A stretch of DNA of 41,897 bases, taken from the NCBI GenBank assembly GCA_964493125.1, contig CAZBMS010000008.1, positions 1-41,897 on the forward strand. The letters run 5' to 3'. Positions 34,679 through 41,897 of this stretch are shown one piece after another. This DNA is from QGNO01 sp964493125. GTDB taxonomy: Bacteria; Chloroflexota; Dehalococcoidia; Lucifugimonadales; QGNO01. Under the pieces are notes generated by a model, which saw nothing but the letters and a program-made list of their open reading frames with translations, did not search any database and had not been told where the DNA came from. Position 1 is the first letter of the stretch, and each line of letters starts with the position of its first letter. Both the position numbers and the translations under genes were made by a program.

Positions 34679-35149
34679 ATGTCCAGAAGAAGACGAGCAG
34701 AACGAAGGAAAGTTGCGCCAGACCCAAGGTTTGGGAGTGAGGAACTTGGTCGCTTTATAAACCGGGTCATGATTGGTGGCAAGAAAACCACAGCTCAACG
34801 CATAGTCTACACTGCCCTGGATAAATTGGAGAGTGATGAACATCGACCTGGTTTGGAAGTTTTCGAGCAGGCGATGAGGAATGTAACGCCCTCGTTAGAG
34901 GTTAAGCCAAGGCGCGTTGGTGGAGCTACATACCAGGTGCCTGTTGAGGTTCGTCCTGAACGGCGGCAAGCTTTGGCAATTCGCTGGATAGTTATATCGG
35001 CAAGAGCACGTAGCGGACAGCCGATGGCAGAAAGATTGTATCGTGAGCTCCTTGAGGCCTCACGAGGCGAGGGAGCTGCAGTGAAGCGGCGGGAGGATTT
35101 ACATCGTATGGCAGAGGCCAACAGAGCCTTTGTTCATTATCGTTGGTAA
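34679..35149 (+). CDS. rpsG: Small ribosomal subunit protein uS7
   Basis: A 156-residue uS7, the normal length. It nucleates folding of the 3' domain of 16S rRNA and contacts the E-site tRNA. The basic N-terminus MSRRRRAERR, the FINRVMIGGKKTTAQRIVY helix and VGGATYQVPVEV with RRQALAIRWI are all typical. It follows rpsL by 17 bases. A 58-base gap to fusA contains only a tiny CCCT/AGGG hairpin. In other bacteria S7 represses its own operon through the rpsL-rpsG spacer; here the spacer is too short for that leader. Confidence 0.98.
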   Translation: MSRRRRAERRKVAPDPRFGSEELGRFINRVMIGGKKTTAQRIVYTALDKLESDEHRPGLEVFEQAMRNVTPSLEVKPRRVGGATYQVPVEVRPERRQALAIRWIVISARARSGQPMAERLYRELLEASRGEGAAVKRREDLHRMAEANRAFVHYRW

Positions 35150-35207
35150 TGCTGCTCTAATTAATTCCCCTGTAAGGGTTTCTTTGATTTAGGCGTTAAT
35201 TATTCAC

Positions 35208-37253
35208 ATGGATGATATTCGAAACATAGGGTTTATTGCGCACATCGACGCTGGCAAGACGACGGTTACTGAGCGCGTTCTTTTCCTGTCTGGGCTTACT
35301 CACAAAATAGGAGATGTTGACGACGGGACTACGGTTATGGATTTTATGGATCAAGAGCGAGAGAGAGGTATCACGATCCAGTCCGCTGCTGCTACATCAA
35401 TGTGGCGCGATCACCGAGTGAATATTATAGATACTCCGGGGCATGTTGATTTCACTGCTGAAGTAGAGAGAAGTTTACGGGTGCTGGACGGTGGAGTCGT
35501 AGTTTTTGATGCGGTTTCTGGGGTGCAGTCACAATCTGAGACTGTTTGGAGGCAGGCTGATAGGTATGAAGTGCCTAGAATTTGCTTTGTTAACAAAATG
35601 GATCGTACAGGCGCCAACTTTGAAAATGTTGTTGGGATGATACGAGATCGACTGAATGCTAATCCGGTGCCTTTGCAGATGCCTATGGGTAGCGACGCGG
35701 AATTCCAAGGTGTTATTGACCTTCTTGAGGAGAAGGCACTTATTTATCCGGATCAGGGAGTAGAAGCGAATGAAGTTCCTATCCCGGAACAATTCCGTGA
35801 AGCTTTTATTGATTATCGGGATGCCATGGTTGAAAAGGTTGCTGAGACTGATGACGCCTTATCCATAAAATATTTGGAGGGCGAAGATATATCCACTGAA
35901 GAGCTACGGTCTGCTTTAAGACGATCTACAATCAATAATCTCCTAGTGCCTGTTTTATGCGGGACTGCTTTGCGAACCAAGGGTATTCAGCCCCTTTTGG
36001 ATGCGGTTGTATATTATCTACCTTCTCCCTTAGATGTGCCCTCTGTTAAGGGCACTCATTCAAAGAAAGCTGAGGAAGTAGTCATCCAAGCTAGTGAAAA
36101 TGAACCTTTTTCTGCGCTTGCTTTTAAAGTAGTTACCGATCCGTACACGGGTCGGCTCGTATATTTAAGGGTTTACTCAGGAAAGATCGAGAGCGGATCT
36201 ACCGTTTTCAACGTTACTAAAGGCCAAAAGGAGAGAATGGGTCGCATATTGAGGATGTTTGCTGGCCGCAGAGAAGAGGTTAGTGATTTGCGTGCTGGGG
36301 ACATAGCGGCGACGATTGGGCTGAAGAATACGTTTACCGGTGACACGCTTACTTTAGAAAGCAACCAGATTCTCTTGGAAAGCATAAGATTCCCACAGCC
36401 GGTGATTTCTATGGCGGTGGAGCCAAGGAGTCAAGCTGACAGAGATAAATTAACTGATGCTTTGGTCAAACTTGCAGAAGAAGACCCAACGTTTGTTATG
36501 AAGTTTGACCAAGAAACGGGTCAAACAATAATTGCTGGCATGGGCGAACTTCACTTGGAAGTGTTGGTTGAAAGATTGAAGCGCGAGTTTGTGGTACAGG
36601 CGAATGTGGGAAGGCCGCGAGTGTCGTATCGAGAGGCTATTACGTCATCCACCCGTGCGGAGGGCCGCTTTGTTAGACAAAGCGGTGGTAGAGGTCAATA
36701 TGGACATGTTGTTTTGGAAGTTGAGCCACTTGAACGTGGTGAGGGCTTTTTGTTTGAAGATAAAATAGTAGGCGGGAAGATACCGAAAGAATACATATCT
36801 TCAGTACAGGCAGGAATCAAGGATTGCTTGGAAAATGGAGTTGTCGGTGGGTATACAGTAATTGATGTTAAGGCAACTCTAGTCGATGGGTCTTATCATG
36901 AGGTTGATTCCTCTGAGATGGCTTTTAAGATTGCAGGTTCTTTAGGAATGCGCGAAGCGTTGAAGCGTGCGAATCCGATACTTCTTGAACCAGTGATGTC
37001 TGTGGAGGTTGTTACCCCTGCCGAATTCCTAGGAGAAATATTGGGTGATCTTAGTGGAAGGCGTTCGCAGATTGGCAATATGGAGCTTCAAGGAGATATA
37101 CAAGTAGTGTCAGCTTTCACCCCGTTGTCGGAAATGTTTGGGTATGCTACTGACACTCGATCTATAACCCAGGGGCGAGCTAGCTACACTATGGAATTTG
37201 ATCACTACGATCCTGTGCCTGCAAGCCTTGTAGAAAAGGTCGTACGTGAATAG
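35208..37253 (+). CDS. fusA: Elongation factor G
   Basis: A 681-residue translational GTPase that moves tRNAs and mRNA through the ribosome. G motifs are AHIDAGKTT (11-19), the switch region RERGITIQSAA, DTPGH (75-79) and NKMD (129-132). Domain III-V features include GMGELHLEVLVERLKREF and the C-terminal PLSEMFGYATDTRSITQGRASYTMEF. It is about 20 residues shorter than E. coli EF-G, partly because the N-terminus begins only ten residues before the P-loop. No clear ribosome binding site precedes the ATG. Its place after rpsG supports fusA, not a paralogous EF-G2. tuf does not follow. Confidence 0.97.
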   Translation: MDDIRNIGFIAHIDAGKTTVTERVLFLSGLTHKIGDVDDGTTVMDFMDQERERGITIQSAAATSMWRDHRVNIIDTPGHVDFTAEVERSLRVLDGGVVVFDAVSGVQSQSETVWRQADRYEVPRICFVNKMDRTGANFENVVGMIRDRLNANPVPLQMPMGSDAEFQGVIDLLEEKALIYPDQGVEANEVPIPEQFREAFIDYRDAMVEKVAETDDALSIKYLEGEDISTEELRSALRRSTINNLLVPVLCGTALRTKGIQPLLDAVVYYLPSPLDVPSVKGTHSKKAEEVVIQASENEPFSALAFKVVTDPYTGRLVYLRVYSGKIESGSTVFNVTKGQKERMGRILRMFAGRREEVSDLRAGDIAATIGLKNTFTGDTLTLESNQILLESIRFPQPVISMAVEPRSQADRDKLTDALVKLAEEDPTFVMKFDQETGQTIIAGMGELHLEVLVERLKREFVVQANVGRPRVSYREAITSSTRAEGRFVRQSGGRGQYGHVVLEVEPLERGEGFLFEDKIVGGKIPKEYISSVQAGIKDCLENGVVGGYTVIDVKATLVDGSYHEVDSSEMAFKIAGSLGMREALKRANPILLEPVMSVEVVTPAEFLGEILGDLSGRRSQIGNMELQGDIQVVSAFTPLSEMFGYATDTRSITQGRASYTMEFDHYDPVPASLVEKVVRE

Positions 37254-37294
37254 TTGAAAAGTAATATGACTAACTATCAAATAAGAAGGGAGAA

Positions 37295-37624
37295 ATGGTA
37301 ACTGTAGCTTCCGGACAACAAAAACAAAGGATTCGAATTGTACTAAAGGCGTTTGATCATAGATTGCTCGATCAGTCTGCTGAACACATAGTAGAGACCG
37401 CTGAGAGGGCAGGTGCTCAGGTTGCTGGGCCGATACCTTTGCCTACTTCTATCAAAAGATTTTGCGTAATACGTTCACCTATGGTAGACAAGGACTCCCG
37501 TGAACACTTTGAGTTACGCACCCATAAACGCCTCATAGATATTATGAGCCCGACGTCTAAAACTATAGATGCGTTGACTAGATTAAATGTGCCAGCGGGC
37601 GTGGATATATCCATAAAACAGTAG
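37295..37624 (+). CDS. rpsJ: Small ribosomal subunit protein uS10
   Basis: A 109-residue uS10, part of the 30S head and, in many bacteria, the NusE partner in antitermination. RIRIVLKAFDHRLLDQSAE and AQVAGPIPLPT are conserved, followed by DSREHFELRTHKRLIDI and the loop to PAGVDISIKQ. The N-terminus is a few residues longer than usual. AAGAAGGGAG lies close before the ATG. It follows fusA by 41 bases, with no tuf gene and no visible promoter between, so str and S10 genes appear as one transcription unit. rplC follows after 12 bases. Confidence 0.97.
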   Translation: MVTVASGQQKQRIRIVLKAFDHRLLDQSAEHIVETAERAGAQVAGPIPLPTSIKRFCVIRSPMVDKDSREHFELRTHKRLIDIMSPTSKTIDALTRLNVPAGVDISIKQ

Positions 37625-37636
37625 TTTGGAGAAAAA

Positions 37637-38817
37637 ATGCCGATAGGATTACTGGGTAAAAAGTTAGGGATGACTCAGGTCTTCCATGAGGACGGAACCG
37701 CGAGAGTGGTTACGGTCATGGAAGCTGGCCCTTGTATGGTTACCCAGGTTAAGACAGTTGCTAAAGATGGATACGAAGCAGTCCAACTTAGTTTCGGTGA
37801 AAAGCGAAAGTTGAATAAGCCGGAAGAAGGCCATCTTAAGCGAATAGGGAGATTCCGTTATCTTAGGGAGTTCGCTCCGGCTGACCTTGACAGTGTTCAG
37901 GTTGGTCAAAAGGTTGATGTTTCTATATTCGAGCCTGGTGATGTGATTAGAGTTACTGGGACAGCCAAAGGCCGAGGATTTGCAGGAGGCATTAAGCGAC
38001 ACGGATTTAAAGGTGGCCCAAAGACTCATGGGCAGTCTGATAGGCATCGTGCGCCCGGTTCTATAGGAGCCGGAACCACTCCTGGGCGTGTTCTCAAAGG
38101 GAAAAGAATGGCCGGTCACATGGGGGTTAATAGGGTTACTGCGGAGGGGTTGGAAGTTGTCCAGGTAGACGTTGAAAGGAACCTGCTTTTGGTTAAGGGG
38201 AGTGTACCAGGTGCAGCAAGCCAACTTGTACTTGTTGAGCATACCGAAAAAGGAATAGAGCGACTGAAGCGAGATCCTGTTTGGAGTAGGCCTGTAGCAG
38301 AAGAAGTAGTAGAGGAACCTGCAGCAGAAGAGGTGGCCGAGGCTGCTGTAGCAGAAGAAGTAGCAGAGGAACCTGCAGCAGAAGAGGTGGCCGAGGCTGC
38401 TGTAGCAGAAGAAGNNNNNNNNNNNNNNNNNNNNNNNNNNNNNNNNNNNNNNNNNNNNNNNNNNNNNNNNNNNNNNNNNNNNNNNNNNNNNNNNNNNNNN
38501 NNNNNNNNNNNNNNGCAGCAGAAGAGGTGGCCGAGGCTGCTGTAGCAGAAGAAGTAGCAGAGGAACCTGTAGCAGAAGATGTAGCAGAGGAACCTGCAGC
38601 AGAAGAGGTGGCCGAGGCTGCTGTAGCAGAAGAAGTAGCAGAGGAACCTGTAGCAGAAGATGTAGCAGAGGAACCTGCAGCAGAAGAGGTGGCCGAGGCT
38701 GCTGTAGCAGAAGAACCTGTAGCAGAAGAAGTAGTAGCAGAGGAACCTGCAGCAGAAGAAGCAGTCGAAAATTCGGAAACTGCTGTAGATGATGAGAATG
38801 AGAAGAAAAGCGAATGA
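37637..38817 (+). CDS. rplC: Large ribosomal subunit protein uL3 with long acidic repeat tail (interrupted by assembly gap)
   Basis: The first 218 residues are a normal uL3, which reaches the peptidyl transferase centre: MPIGLLGKKLGMTQVF, GTAKGRGFAGGIKRHGF, HRAPGSIGAGTTPGRV and GKRMAGHMG are all present, including the Gln of HGQSD that is methylated in some bacteria. From residue 220 a tail of nine-residue units (VAEEVAEEP, AAEEVAEAA, VAEDVAEEP) begins. It is cut by 100 N at 38415-38514 and resumes in another frame, ending at TGA 38817. The frame difference is explained by the placeholder gap, not by a mutation: 14 missing bases plus any multiple of 27 restores both frame and repeat phase. 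The minimum full length is then 364 residues, against about 210 for usual uL3. The stop overlaps the rplD start (ATGA). Tail function is unknown. Confidence 0.93.
38294..38760 (+). repeat. 27-base tandem repeats encoding the acidic tail of L3
   Basis: Three related 27-base units encode VAEEVAEEP (A), AAEEVAEAA (B) and VAEDVAEEP (C). Before the gap the order is A-like, B, A, B, A (cut), a 54-base period. After the gap it is B, A, C, B, A, C, B and then degenerating copies, an 81-base period. Codon use within copies is almost identical, indicating recent expansion by slippage or unequal recombination. The acidic and alanine content makes this part strongly negative and probably helical or disordered. 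Confidence 0.92.
38415..38514. other. Assembly gap (100 N placeholder) inside the L3 repeat
   Basis: Exactly 100 N occupy this interval, a common convention for a gap of unknown length. Both edges are inside the 27-base repeat of rplC, so the break is best explained by failure to assemble the repeat. The true length is not 100 if the reading frame is intact. Confidence 0.95.
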
Positions 38818-39620
38818 AGATCGTAGTAAAAGACATAAAAGGGACTCAGGTAGGCACTCTAGAGGTGAGTGATTACCTATTTGAGGCGCACATGAATGCT
38901 CCTGTAGTACATCAAGCGATGGTTAGGCAGTTGGCTAATGCGAGACAGGGCACTTCTGCCGTAAAGACGCGTGCCCAAGTTTCAGGTGGAGGGGCTAAGC
39001 CTAGACCTCAGAAGGGTACTGGGCGCTCTAGGCAAGGAACTATAAGGGCACCTCACTTTGCGGGTGGTGGTGTTGTTTTTGGACCTACCGATCGGAGATT
39101 TAGGCAAGATATGCCAAAAAAAATGAGACGCCTTGCTATTAGATGTTTACTGTCGGATAAGGCGCAGGCAAGCAAGTTGACACTAGTTAGCGCAATGGAC
39201 TTTGAGAGTCATAAGACTAAGGAGATGAACAGTGCTCTTCAAGCGTTAGGAATTGGATCAAGCACGCTTATTGTAACTGGCGAACGGGATAATAATGTTG
39301 TTCTTTCCGCGAGAAATTTGAAGAAAATCAAGACCCTACCAGCTGCCAACATCAATGTTTTAGATTTACTAAATCATGAAAGCCTGCTCATGACAGTGGA
39401 AGCGATTCATAAAGTAGAAGAAATGTGGGCCGGGGGCGTAACAAGTAAAGAGGTAAAGAAGGAAGTAGCTTCCAAATCGAGAAAAGTCACTATGAAAAAG
39501 TCTACAACTACTCGAGATGGCGCTTCAGGTCAGGGCTCAAGGTCATCTTCCAATAGGGGTTATGGAACCCAGAGTAAGGCTAAGAGCAAATCCAAGAATG
39601 CGGATAAAGGGGAGCAGTGA
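38814..39620 (+). CDS. rplD: Large ribosomal subunit protein uL4 with basic C-terminal extension
   Basis: A 268-residue uL4; usual bacterial forms are about 205. The core carries the exit-tunnel loop in QVSGGGAKPRPQKGTGRSRQ followed by GTIRAPHFAGGGVVFGP, and ends near EAIHKVEEMW (about residue 204). The last 60 or so residues are rich in Lys, Arg, Ser and Thr and look disordered. The ATG overlaps the rplC stop (ATGA), and the stop overlaps the rplW start, so these three genes are translationally coupled. In E. coli L4 also represses the S10 operon; no leader suited to that was recognised here. The basic tail directly after an acidic-tailed L3 is notable. Confidence 0.96.
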   Translation: MKIVVKDIKGTQVGTLEVSDYLFEAHMNAPVVHQAMVRQLANARQGTSAVKTRAQVSGGGAKPRPQKGTGRSRQGTIRAPHFAGGGVVFGPTDRRFRQDMPKKMRRLAIRCLLSDKAQASKLTLVSAMDFESHKTKEMNSALQALGIGSSTLIVTGERDNNVVLSARNLKKIKTLPAANINVLDLLNHESLLMTVEAIHKVEEMWAGGVTSKEVKKEVASKSRKVTMKKSTTTRDGASGQGSRSSSNRGYGTQSKAKSKSKNADKGEQ

Positions 39621-39904
39621 TGGAATTGCTCAACATATTGGTACGTCCTGTGATAACGGAAAAGAGTACGCTTTTGCAAGAGCAGAACAAGTATGTTTTT
39701 GAGATTATGCCTGATGCGAATAAGATCATGGTTAAGAGAGCTGTTGAGGTTGCCTACGATGTCAGTGTGCTCGGTGTCAATATAGTTAAGAACAGAGGTA
39801 AGATGAAGAGATTTGGCCCCAAGTGGTCTAGGACTCGTGACGTGAAGAAGGCTATTGTAACTGTTAAGCCAGGGGATAGCATAAATATTTTTGAGGGGGC
39901 GTAG
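39620..39904 (+). CDS. rplW: Large ribosomal subunit protein uL23
   Basis: A 94-residue uL23, at the exit of the nascent-chain tunnel, where it contacts trigger factor and SRP. The NILVRPVITEKS start, EQNKYVFEIMPDANKIMVKRAVE and the closing KKAIVTVKPGDSINIF are conserved. I chose ATG 39620 over the GTG at 39617: it forms a one-base TGATG overlap with the rplD stop and has GGGGAG six bases upstream. rplB follows after only three bases. Confidence 0.96.
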   Translation: MELLNILVRPVITEKSTLLQEQNKYVFEIMPDANKIMVKRAVEVAYDVSVLGVNIVKNRGKMKRFGPKWSRTRDVKKAIVTVKPGDSINIFEGA

Positions 39905-39907
39905 CGA

Positions 39908-40741
39908 ATGCCTTTAAAGACATATAAACCTACTACGCCATCAAGGCGCGGTACGGTTTCAATAACTTTTGAAGAGCTGACTACGAGTAGACCAGAGAAG
40001 TCGTTGGTTGCTCCTCTTAAACGTTCTGGTGGAAGAAACTCGAGGGGCAAAATGACTGCGCGTCGTAGAGGCGGAGGAGCTAAGCGAGCCTATAGGATAA
40101 TAGATTTTAAAAGGGACAAGTTCGGTGTCCCAGGAAAAGTTGCAACTATCGAATACGACCCCAATCGTTCTGCACGCATAGCGTTAATACACTACGTAGA
40201 CGGTGATAAGCGTTACATTATTCATCCCGAAAATCTAAAGATCGGAGATTTTATAGAATCTGGCCCAGATGCGGAAATTAGAACTGGGAATGCCTTGCCA
40301 TTGAGCCACATTCCTCAAGGCACACAAATACATAATATAGAAATGCAGCCAGGAAGAGGAGCAAAGATTGTACGCAGTGCGGGTCTATCGGCCCAGTTGC
40401 AGGCCAAGGAAGGTACTTATGTATTAATTCGCCTGCCCTCTGGCGAGGTTAGATGGATACTGAGCAGATGTATGGCTACGGTAGGTGAAGTTGGAAACTC
40501 AGATAACAAGAATGTAAAGCTGGGTAAAGCGGGTAAGAGTCGGCATCTTGGTAGAAGACCCTCGGTACGTGGGTCCGCCATGACTCCTAGAGACCATCCT
40601 CATGGTGGTGGCGAGGGCAGATCCCCGATTGGGATGAAAGGCCCAAAGACGCCTTGGGGTAAGCCGGCTTTAGGATATAGAACTCGTAGTAACAAACGTA
40701 CAGATAATATGATAGATCGCCGTAGAGGCAAGAAGAGATAA
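39908..40741 (+). CDS. rplB: Large ribosomal subunit protein uL2
   Basis: A 277-residue uL2 of normal length, needed for subunit association and peptidyl transfer. MPLKTYKPTTPSRRGTV, RNSRGKMTARRRGGGAKRAYR and the His-containing DHPHGGGEGRSPIG motif are all intact. GGGGGCG ahead of the ATG overlaps the end of rplW and serves as ribosome binding site. rpsS follows after 12 bases. Nothing unusual is seen. Confidence 0.98.
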   Translation: MPLKTYKPTTPSRRGTVSITFEELTTSRPEKSLVAPLKRSGGRNSRGKMTARRRGGGAKRAYRIIDFKRDKFGVPGKVATIEYDPNRSARIALIHYVDGDKRYIIHPENLKIGDFIESGPDAEIRTGNALPLSHIPQGTQIHNIEMQPGRGAKIVRSAGLSAQLQAKEGTYVLIRLPSGEVRWILSRCMATVGEVGNSDNKNVKLGKAGKSRHLGRRPSVRGSAMTPRDHPHGGGEGRSPIGMKGPKTPWGKPALGYRTRSNKRTDNMIDRRRGKKR

Positions 40742-40753
40742 GAGGTACCATTT

Positions 40754-41038
40754 ATGTCACGCTCTATAAAAAAAGGACCTTTCGTTGATGCTAAATTGGC
40801 TAAGAAAGTAGAAGCCGCTCAACGAAGTGAGTCTCGTACAGTGATTAGAACCTGGTCAAGGGCATCTATGATTATGCCAGACATGCTTGGATTAACTATT
40901 GCCGTACATGACGGTCGCCGTCACGTACCAGTTTTTATAACTGAGAATATGGTAGGACATCGCTTGGGAGAGTTTGCACCTACCAGAACTTTTAGAAGCC
41001 ACTCTTCGAAGTCAGAGCGTGCTAGTTCGGTGAGGTAA
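40754..41038 (+). CDS. rpsS: Small ribosomal subunit protein uS19
   Basis: A 94-residue uS19 in the 30S head, forming a bridge with 50S and lying near the A-site tRNA. MSRSIKKGPFVDAKL, VIRTWSRASMIMPDMLG and FITENMVGHRLGEFAPTRTFRSH are standard. AGAGGT lies about eight bases upstream of the ATG. rplV starts two bases after its stop. Confidence 0.98.
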   Translation: MSRSIKKGPFVDAKLAKKVEAAQRSESRTVIRTWSRASMIMPDMLGLTIAVHDGRRHVPVFITENMVGHRLGEFAPTRTFRSHSSKSERASSVR

Positions 41039-41040
41039 TT

Positions 41041-41376
41041 ATGCCAGCGTCAGCGATAGCAAAAAACATAAGCATATCTTCAAAGAAACTAAAGTGGGTA
41101 GTAGGTTTGGTTAGAGGGATGAAAGTCGATGATGCACTTACGACTCTTAATCATCAACCAACACCAGCTGCACGCGAGGTTCTTAAAGTAATTCGGTCTG
41201 CAGCAGCGAACGCGGAGAACAATTTGCTGCTTGATCCAAGCGAGCTTAGGGTAGTTGAAATATTTGCTAATCAAGCACCGTCTTTGAAGCGATTCAGGGC
41301 TTCTGCTCGTGGGCGAGCTGGGCGTATTAGCAAACGATCGAGCCACATCACAGTGTTAGTGGACGAGGAGGTTTAA
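41041..41376 (+). CDS. rplV: Large ribosomal subunit protein uL22
   Basis: A 111-residue uL22, whose hairpin lines the exit tunnel at the constriction with L4. The N-terminal AIAKNISISSKKLKWVVGLVRGMKVDDAL and the SAAANAENN helix are typical, and the loop KRFRASARGRAGRISKRSSH forms the tunnel hairpin. No macrolide-resistance type deletion is evident in the loop. GAGGT precedes the ATG at five bases. The next gene starts directly after its stop. Confidence 0.97.
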   Translation: MPASAIAKNISISSKKLKWVVGLVRGMKVDDALTTLNHQPTPAAREVLKVIRSAAANAENNLLLDPSELRVVEIFANQAPSLKRFRASARGRAGRISKRSSHITVLVDEEV

Positions 41377-41897
41377 GTGGGCCAGAAAACCCATCCAATA
41401 GGCTTTCGTCTTGGCGTTATCAAGGATTGGGACGCTAAGTGGTTTGCTGGAAAAAGTGATATTTATAGAAAAACTCTGCAAGAGGACTTGGCGATTCGAA
41501 AACATATTAGCAAGATGTATGTAGATGCAGGAATAGCCAAAGTTCATATTGAAAGGGGAAATAATGACTTGGTGGTTACTCTTCACACTTCCAGGCCTGG
41601 GATAGTTATAGGGCGTGGAGGACAAAGAATTGAAGAGTTGCGGAAGGATGTTGAAACAATCACGGGTAATAAATCTAGGGTGAATGTACAAGAAATTCGC
41701 CAACCGGAACTCAACGCTTATTTGGTAGCCAGAAATATTGCGGATCAAATAGAGCGCAGGGTTGCCTTTAGGAGGGCCATTAGGCAGGCTTTGTCGAGGG
41801 CAATGCAGGCAGGTGCACAGGGCATAAAAGTGCTTGCATCAGGAAGGCTAGGAGGTAATGAAATAGCCCGAAAGGAAAAGGCTATGGAGGGACGTGT
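41377..41897 (+). CDS. rpsC: Small ribosomal subunit protein uS3 (partial, runs off right edge)
   Basis: The first 173 codons of uS3, at the mRNA entrance of the 30S subunit. The GTG at 41377 immediately follows the rplV stop, and GAGGAGG lies five bases before it within the end of rplV. The translation starts MGQKTHPIGFRLGVIKDWDA; the KH domain motif VIGRGGQRIEELRK is clear, followed by VQEIRQPELNAYLVARNIADQ and RRAIRQALSRAMQAGAQGIK. The remainder lies beyond the window. Confidence 0.96.
   Translation, partial: MGQKTHPIGFRLGVIKDWDAKWFAGKSDIYRKTLQEDLAIRKHISKMYVDAGIAKVHIERGNNDLVVTLHTSRPGIVIGRGGQRIEELRKDVETITGNKSRVNVQEIRQPELNAYLVARNIADQIERRVAFRRAIRQALSRAMQAGAQGIKVLASGRLGGNEIARKEKAMEGR

Noticed and set aside
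35167..35178. CCCT-GTA-AGGG hairpin with following T-rich bases before fusA, as a terminator
   Set aside because: The stem has only about four pairs and lies inside a ribosomal operon; chance is more likely.
38415..38545. Frameshift or pseudogene in rplC
   Set aside because: The change of frame is at a 100-N placeholder inside a tandem repeat; both sides keep open frames in phase with the repeat.
37664..38836. A 390-codon antisense frame across rplC, rich in Leu and Gln
   Set aside because: It is the reverse reading of the acidic repeat and includes the N gap; rplC on the other strand is certain.
39617..39619. GTG start of rplW
   Set aside because: The adjacent ATG at 39620 forms the typical stop-start overlap and is better spaced from GGGGAG.

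Overview
The window looks like one contig of a marine, free-living bacterium of the Chloroflexota, most likely a SAR202-type member of or near the Dehalococcoidia. This is inferred from gene content, not from a phylogeny. The signs are stacked catabolic paralogues (several amidohydrolase lineages, two phosphotriesterase-like proteins, two DUF1028 proteins, two PuuE-like polysaccharide deacetylases, a DUF917/HyuA pair, a flavin N-methyl amino acid oxidase) next to a normal single-copy ribosomal protein cluster. Base composition is moderate and even; no transposase, integrase, phage gene or CRISPR array was seen.

Layout. (a) 1-155: start of a lipoprotein on the minus strand. (b) 418-3282: a 954-residue fusion of a COG0701-type permease with FG-GAP/VCBS calcium-binding repeats and a UnbV/ASPIC domain. 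(c) 3309-14267, all minus strand: ten catabolic genes, read in transcription order as a class IV aminotransferase, MFS transporter, class III aminotransferase, asparaginase-like protein, two DUF1028 proteins, two phosphotriesterase-like hydrolases, a HAD dehalogenase-like protein and an amidohydrolase. (d) 14468-15577: tRNA-Gly(CCC) followed closely by an M19 dipeptidase-like gene. (e) 15580-23544: N-methyl amino acid oxidase, a GlcG-SDR-amidohydrolase operon, amidase, alpha/beta hydrolase, nitroreductase and a ureohydrolase. (f) 23645-25339: a two-gene ABC exporter. (g) 25437-28515: two PuuE-like deacetylases and an amidohydrolase behind a near-consensus sigma-70 promoter. (h) 28694-31354: the DUF917 and HyuA-like pair; then an AEC transporter and a YtcJ-type amidohydrolase on the minus strand. 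(i) 34251 to the right edge: a fused str-S10 cluster, rpsL-rpsG-fusA-rpsJ-rplC-rplD-rplW-rplB-rpsS-rplV-rpsC, with no tuf between fusA and rpsJ.

How it fits together. Regions c-h look like import and hydrolysis of amide, ureide, lactone and N-methyl compounds: carriers (MFS, AEC), ring or amide openers (amidohydrolases, PuuE-like, PTE-like, amidase, HyuA/DUF917), C-N cleavers (asparaginase-like, ureohydrolase, N-methyl oxidase, aminotransferases) and redox enzymes (SDR, nitroreductase). No substrate can be read from sequence alone.

Most unusual points: the permease/FG-GAP/ASPIC fusion, and a ribosomal protein L3 with a long acidic tail of nine-residue tandem repeats (an assembly gap of 100 N lies inside it), encoded immediately before an L4 with a long basic tail.
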